Assembly: GCF_030463565.1 (NCBI RefSeq)
Contig: NC_134646.1
Span: 42,589,240-42,653,239 of the forward strand
Reading direction: 5' to 3'
Origin: Pelecanus crispus
Lineage: Eukaryota > Chordata > Aves > Pelecaniformes > Pelecanidae
DNA: 64,000 nucleotides
Shown: positions 61,701-64,000 of the stretch, in pieces
Numbering within the stretch: position 1 is the first letter of the stretch
Layout of the letters: each line of letters starts with the position of its first letter
Made by a program: the position numbers and the translations under genes
Notes under the pieces: generated by a model
Databases searched by the model: none
What the model saw: the letters and a program-made list of their open reading frames with translations, nothing else
Told to the model about the DNA's origin: nothing

Positions 61701-64000
61701 AGAATTGTAGGTTTGATAGTATTTTCTTGTAGCAACGACTATTTTGCTTCCATGTTGTAGGCTTTTCCCCCCACCCTGTAGTTTTATTTGTGTGTAAGAG
61801 AGGCTGTTCTCACCACTTGTGATCTAAATGAATTCCTATGGTTAAATGTAGATGTTCTTTCTGGAAGAAAAATACAAGCTAACAAATTCTGCTGTTGCAT
61901 GAACAAGCAGGGCAAAATTGTCTCATTATCATATTTACTTTATTTTTATCCTGACTTTCGAAGCAAGGGTTTGGGTCCATTATTGGATGTTTAGCTTTCA
62001 GCCAGGTAAGCAATCTCTGGCCTGTTGTGTTTTACCAATATCGCACATCATCATATTATTTAGCTGCTTAATATCTGTATTAAATGTGTCATATTTATCT
62101 TATGATATTATATCACAACTATTGTTTACCTTAGAGAGTTTTGCTTTCCTAAGATTGTGGTTTTTTTCAGAGAAGTTGCTAATTGTCTGTGAAATAAAGC
62201 CTGCACAGAGTATCTTCATGTCAGTTTTCTTACATTCATGTAGGAGGAAGCAGGTCTTTAGTAGACATGCAGTACTGCAAGTTTGTGAGAGGGAGCAGTG
62301 CATCTGTATGTAGACTGGCCTATGGATTGATTGGTTTCAATTTTTTTTTTTTTTTAAATATAGCTAGTAATAAAATGTGATATTTATTGATGCACCCAGT
62401 GACATGTCTGTGAGGAAAGCTCGTCCATGCATCACAGGCTGGTAGAAGTGTAATTGAGATAAAAATATTCCTAAGGAGGACTGCCTGAGGGAAACTGTTG
62501 AAGTTTGCCCTGACCGGAGCTGTCAAGTTTCTGTTCAACAGTGAAGTGAACAGAGTAGTAAGAAACTGGGTAATTCTAAAATTACTATTCCAGTTGTTGC
62601 TTATATAAATGACATTGCATTTTAATTCTTATATATATGGGTAGCTGTGGCAGTTTGAATTTTTTTTAGATCATCAGCTTAGACTTAAGATACTTGTACT
62701 AAAACATTTGCAAGTTTTGGTTATAAAATGTCTGCTTCATTTATGCTATTGAAATTAACATATATGGTTACAAAGTGAGACTTCACTGTCTTTCAGTGAG
62801 ATCCATAAGGTCTATTAAAACTGAGGGTCCTGAGACATATAGCTGTAGTATATGTTGAGATAGAAACAGTTTGATAGATAAACCATAACCTGAAGAAGTG
62901 CATGAACTTGAGTTTTAATTGTGAAGATTTTATGGAATTCGGTAATATAAATGAAAAATGGGAAATAGCTGTCATTTGTTCTAGATAAAATGTTGCAGAA
63001 GCCTTTGCCAGGCACTTCACTGGTTTACAAAACAGGCTAATATTAAAATAAGAGTAGTAAAATCTGACTGGGGGACACTTTTGTGTTTAGAGATGACTTG
63101 CTTTAAAAGCTTACTGTTGTATATAGTATGCATATTTTTCTTGGAAACAAAATATGTCTTTATTTCGATTCAGTTACTGTACTTGCAGAAATACGTTTGT
63201 GGTATAGGAACTCATTTTAAAACAAAACAAGCCATACCGAAGTGAACTGCAAGTGCATAGTGAAAATGTTGATAAAGGTAACAAGGACATTACATAAATT
63301 GCTTGGTCTCCTGAATATATATGGCTTCATGTGTATTTCTCAGAGAAAATAAACTCTCTGTACTCAGTAGCTGTACCAGTTAACATTTCTTCTGTTGCTT
63401 AAGGGCTGAGTTTTGTCCGCAGTTAAGTCAGTGGGAATTAACTTAACATCCACTGGCAAATCTGTCTTGGAGCTCTGTTACCTTAATAGTTTGGATGAGA
63501 TTGAGTTGACTGCAAGGGAAAAACAAGCTGTCAGCCATATCTCATCCAAACATAAAACATGTTCATCTAGTAATAAAAAAAAAGGTTATTACTGAGCTAA
63601 TGCTTTGATGGACTATTTTGTGGGAGAATGAAGGCAAATTCTCCAGTGAAGTGCGATATACAGCTGCCTTCAAAACCACATTTTTGTTTATCTGTAGAAA
63701 TGTATCTGTGCCAAATCGTCTGCCCAAAATTGTAATCAGCAGTTCAGATTTTGCAGGTGCTTGATGTATATTAATTTTTGTTTTGATTTTTCCAAAGCAC
63801 ACTGCTTACGTTATGCACACGTTATAAAGGACAGCTTCTTTAACTATATAAGCAGTATTGCCCTCACTATATACATTTTTTGTTCTGCTTTAAAGTGGCA
63901 GACAACCACATTATCAAGGTCACTTTCAACAAACCCTTGTCTGCACTCAAGTGTTGCATATTCACTTTGGGCTGCCCAAACATCATCCTAAACCATCTGG

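Larger units (their letters stand above)
46375..64000 (+). other. TLL1: TLL1 intron 1 (partial)
   Basis: The first about 0.95 kb is GC-rich and belongs to the CpG island. The rest is AT-rich with a short CR1 tail, simple repeats and no visible exon. I looked for the next TLL1 exon (expected to begin around V-F-W-G-D-I) on the plus strand and did not find it, so the intron extends past the right edge. The 130-codon minus-strand frame at 57478-57870 and others show no recognised features. Confidence 0.8.

Noticed and set aside
46375..64000. TLL1 exon 2 within the window
   Set aside because: No sequence encoding the expected continuation after the phase-1 donor was found; GACATTGC matches near 49940 and 62607 are not followed by the expected residues.
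1..64000. CRISPR arrays, operons, phage or other prokaryotic defence systems
   Set aside because: The window is vertebrate genomic DNA; no spaced direct repeats or compact gene arrays are present.

Overview
The window is from a bird nuclear genome. The evidence is CR1 LINE 3' ends with the ATTCTATG-type tail, two solo LTRs of a retroviral family common in birds, AT-rich non-coding sequence, and a vertebrate-type CpG-island promoter with one recognisable coding exon. Two LTRs of this type and the lack of mammalian SINEs suggest a neoavian (possibly passerine) bird. That taxonomic placement is inference.

Only one gene is firmly identified. It is the first coding exon of TLL1 (tolloid-like 1, a BMP1/tolloid-family secreted astacin metalloprotease) on the + strand. 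The ATG is at 46212 and the splice donor follows 46368. The exon lies in a strong CpG island (about 43.8-47.3 kb) that also holds a TATA-like element, C- and pyrimidine-rich tracts and several short upstream ORFs. Everything from 46369 to the right edge appears to be TLL1 intron 1. No match to the expected exon 2 was seen, so the rest of the gene must lie beyond the window.

Layout: 1-365 holds a minus-strand open frame ending in a polyadenylation-type AATAAA, possibly the last exon or retrocopy of an unidentified gene. 366-34,850 is mostly AT-rich intergenic DNA with two solo LTRs (2412-2970 and 23107-23703, each with a perfect 5-bp target duplication), two CR1 pieces (3137-3390 and 24003-24470), a 56-bp tandem duplication (30091-30202), a GC-rich repeat-like block (about 26.86-27.36 kb) and simple repeats. 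About 34.96-35.43 kb is a second, isolated CpG-rich island about 11 kb upstream of TLL1. 35.47-42.7 kb is gene-poor, with a hairpin carrying a tRNA B-box-like loop. 42.7-43.8 kb is a promoter-distal GC-moderate zone with a perfect CRE palindrome and a tandem AATCTCC/GCTGG motif. 43.8-47.3 kb is the TLL1 promoter and exon 1. 47.3-64 kb is intron 1, with one short CR1 tail and simple repeats.

Most open frames of 60-200 codons here are chance ORFs or products of GC-rich sequence and are not annotated. No CRISPR array, operon, phage or other prokaryotic-type system is present, and I see no convincing undescribed multi-gene system. The points most worth checking are regulatory: the distal CpG island, the CRE plus tandem motif, the POU-dimer-like AT oasis in the GC-rich start of intron 1, the LTR promoters, and the possible terminal exon at the left edge.
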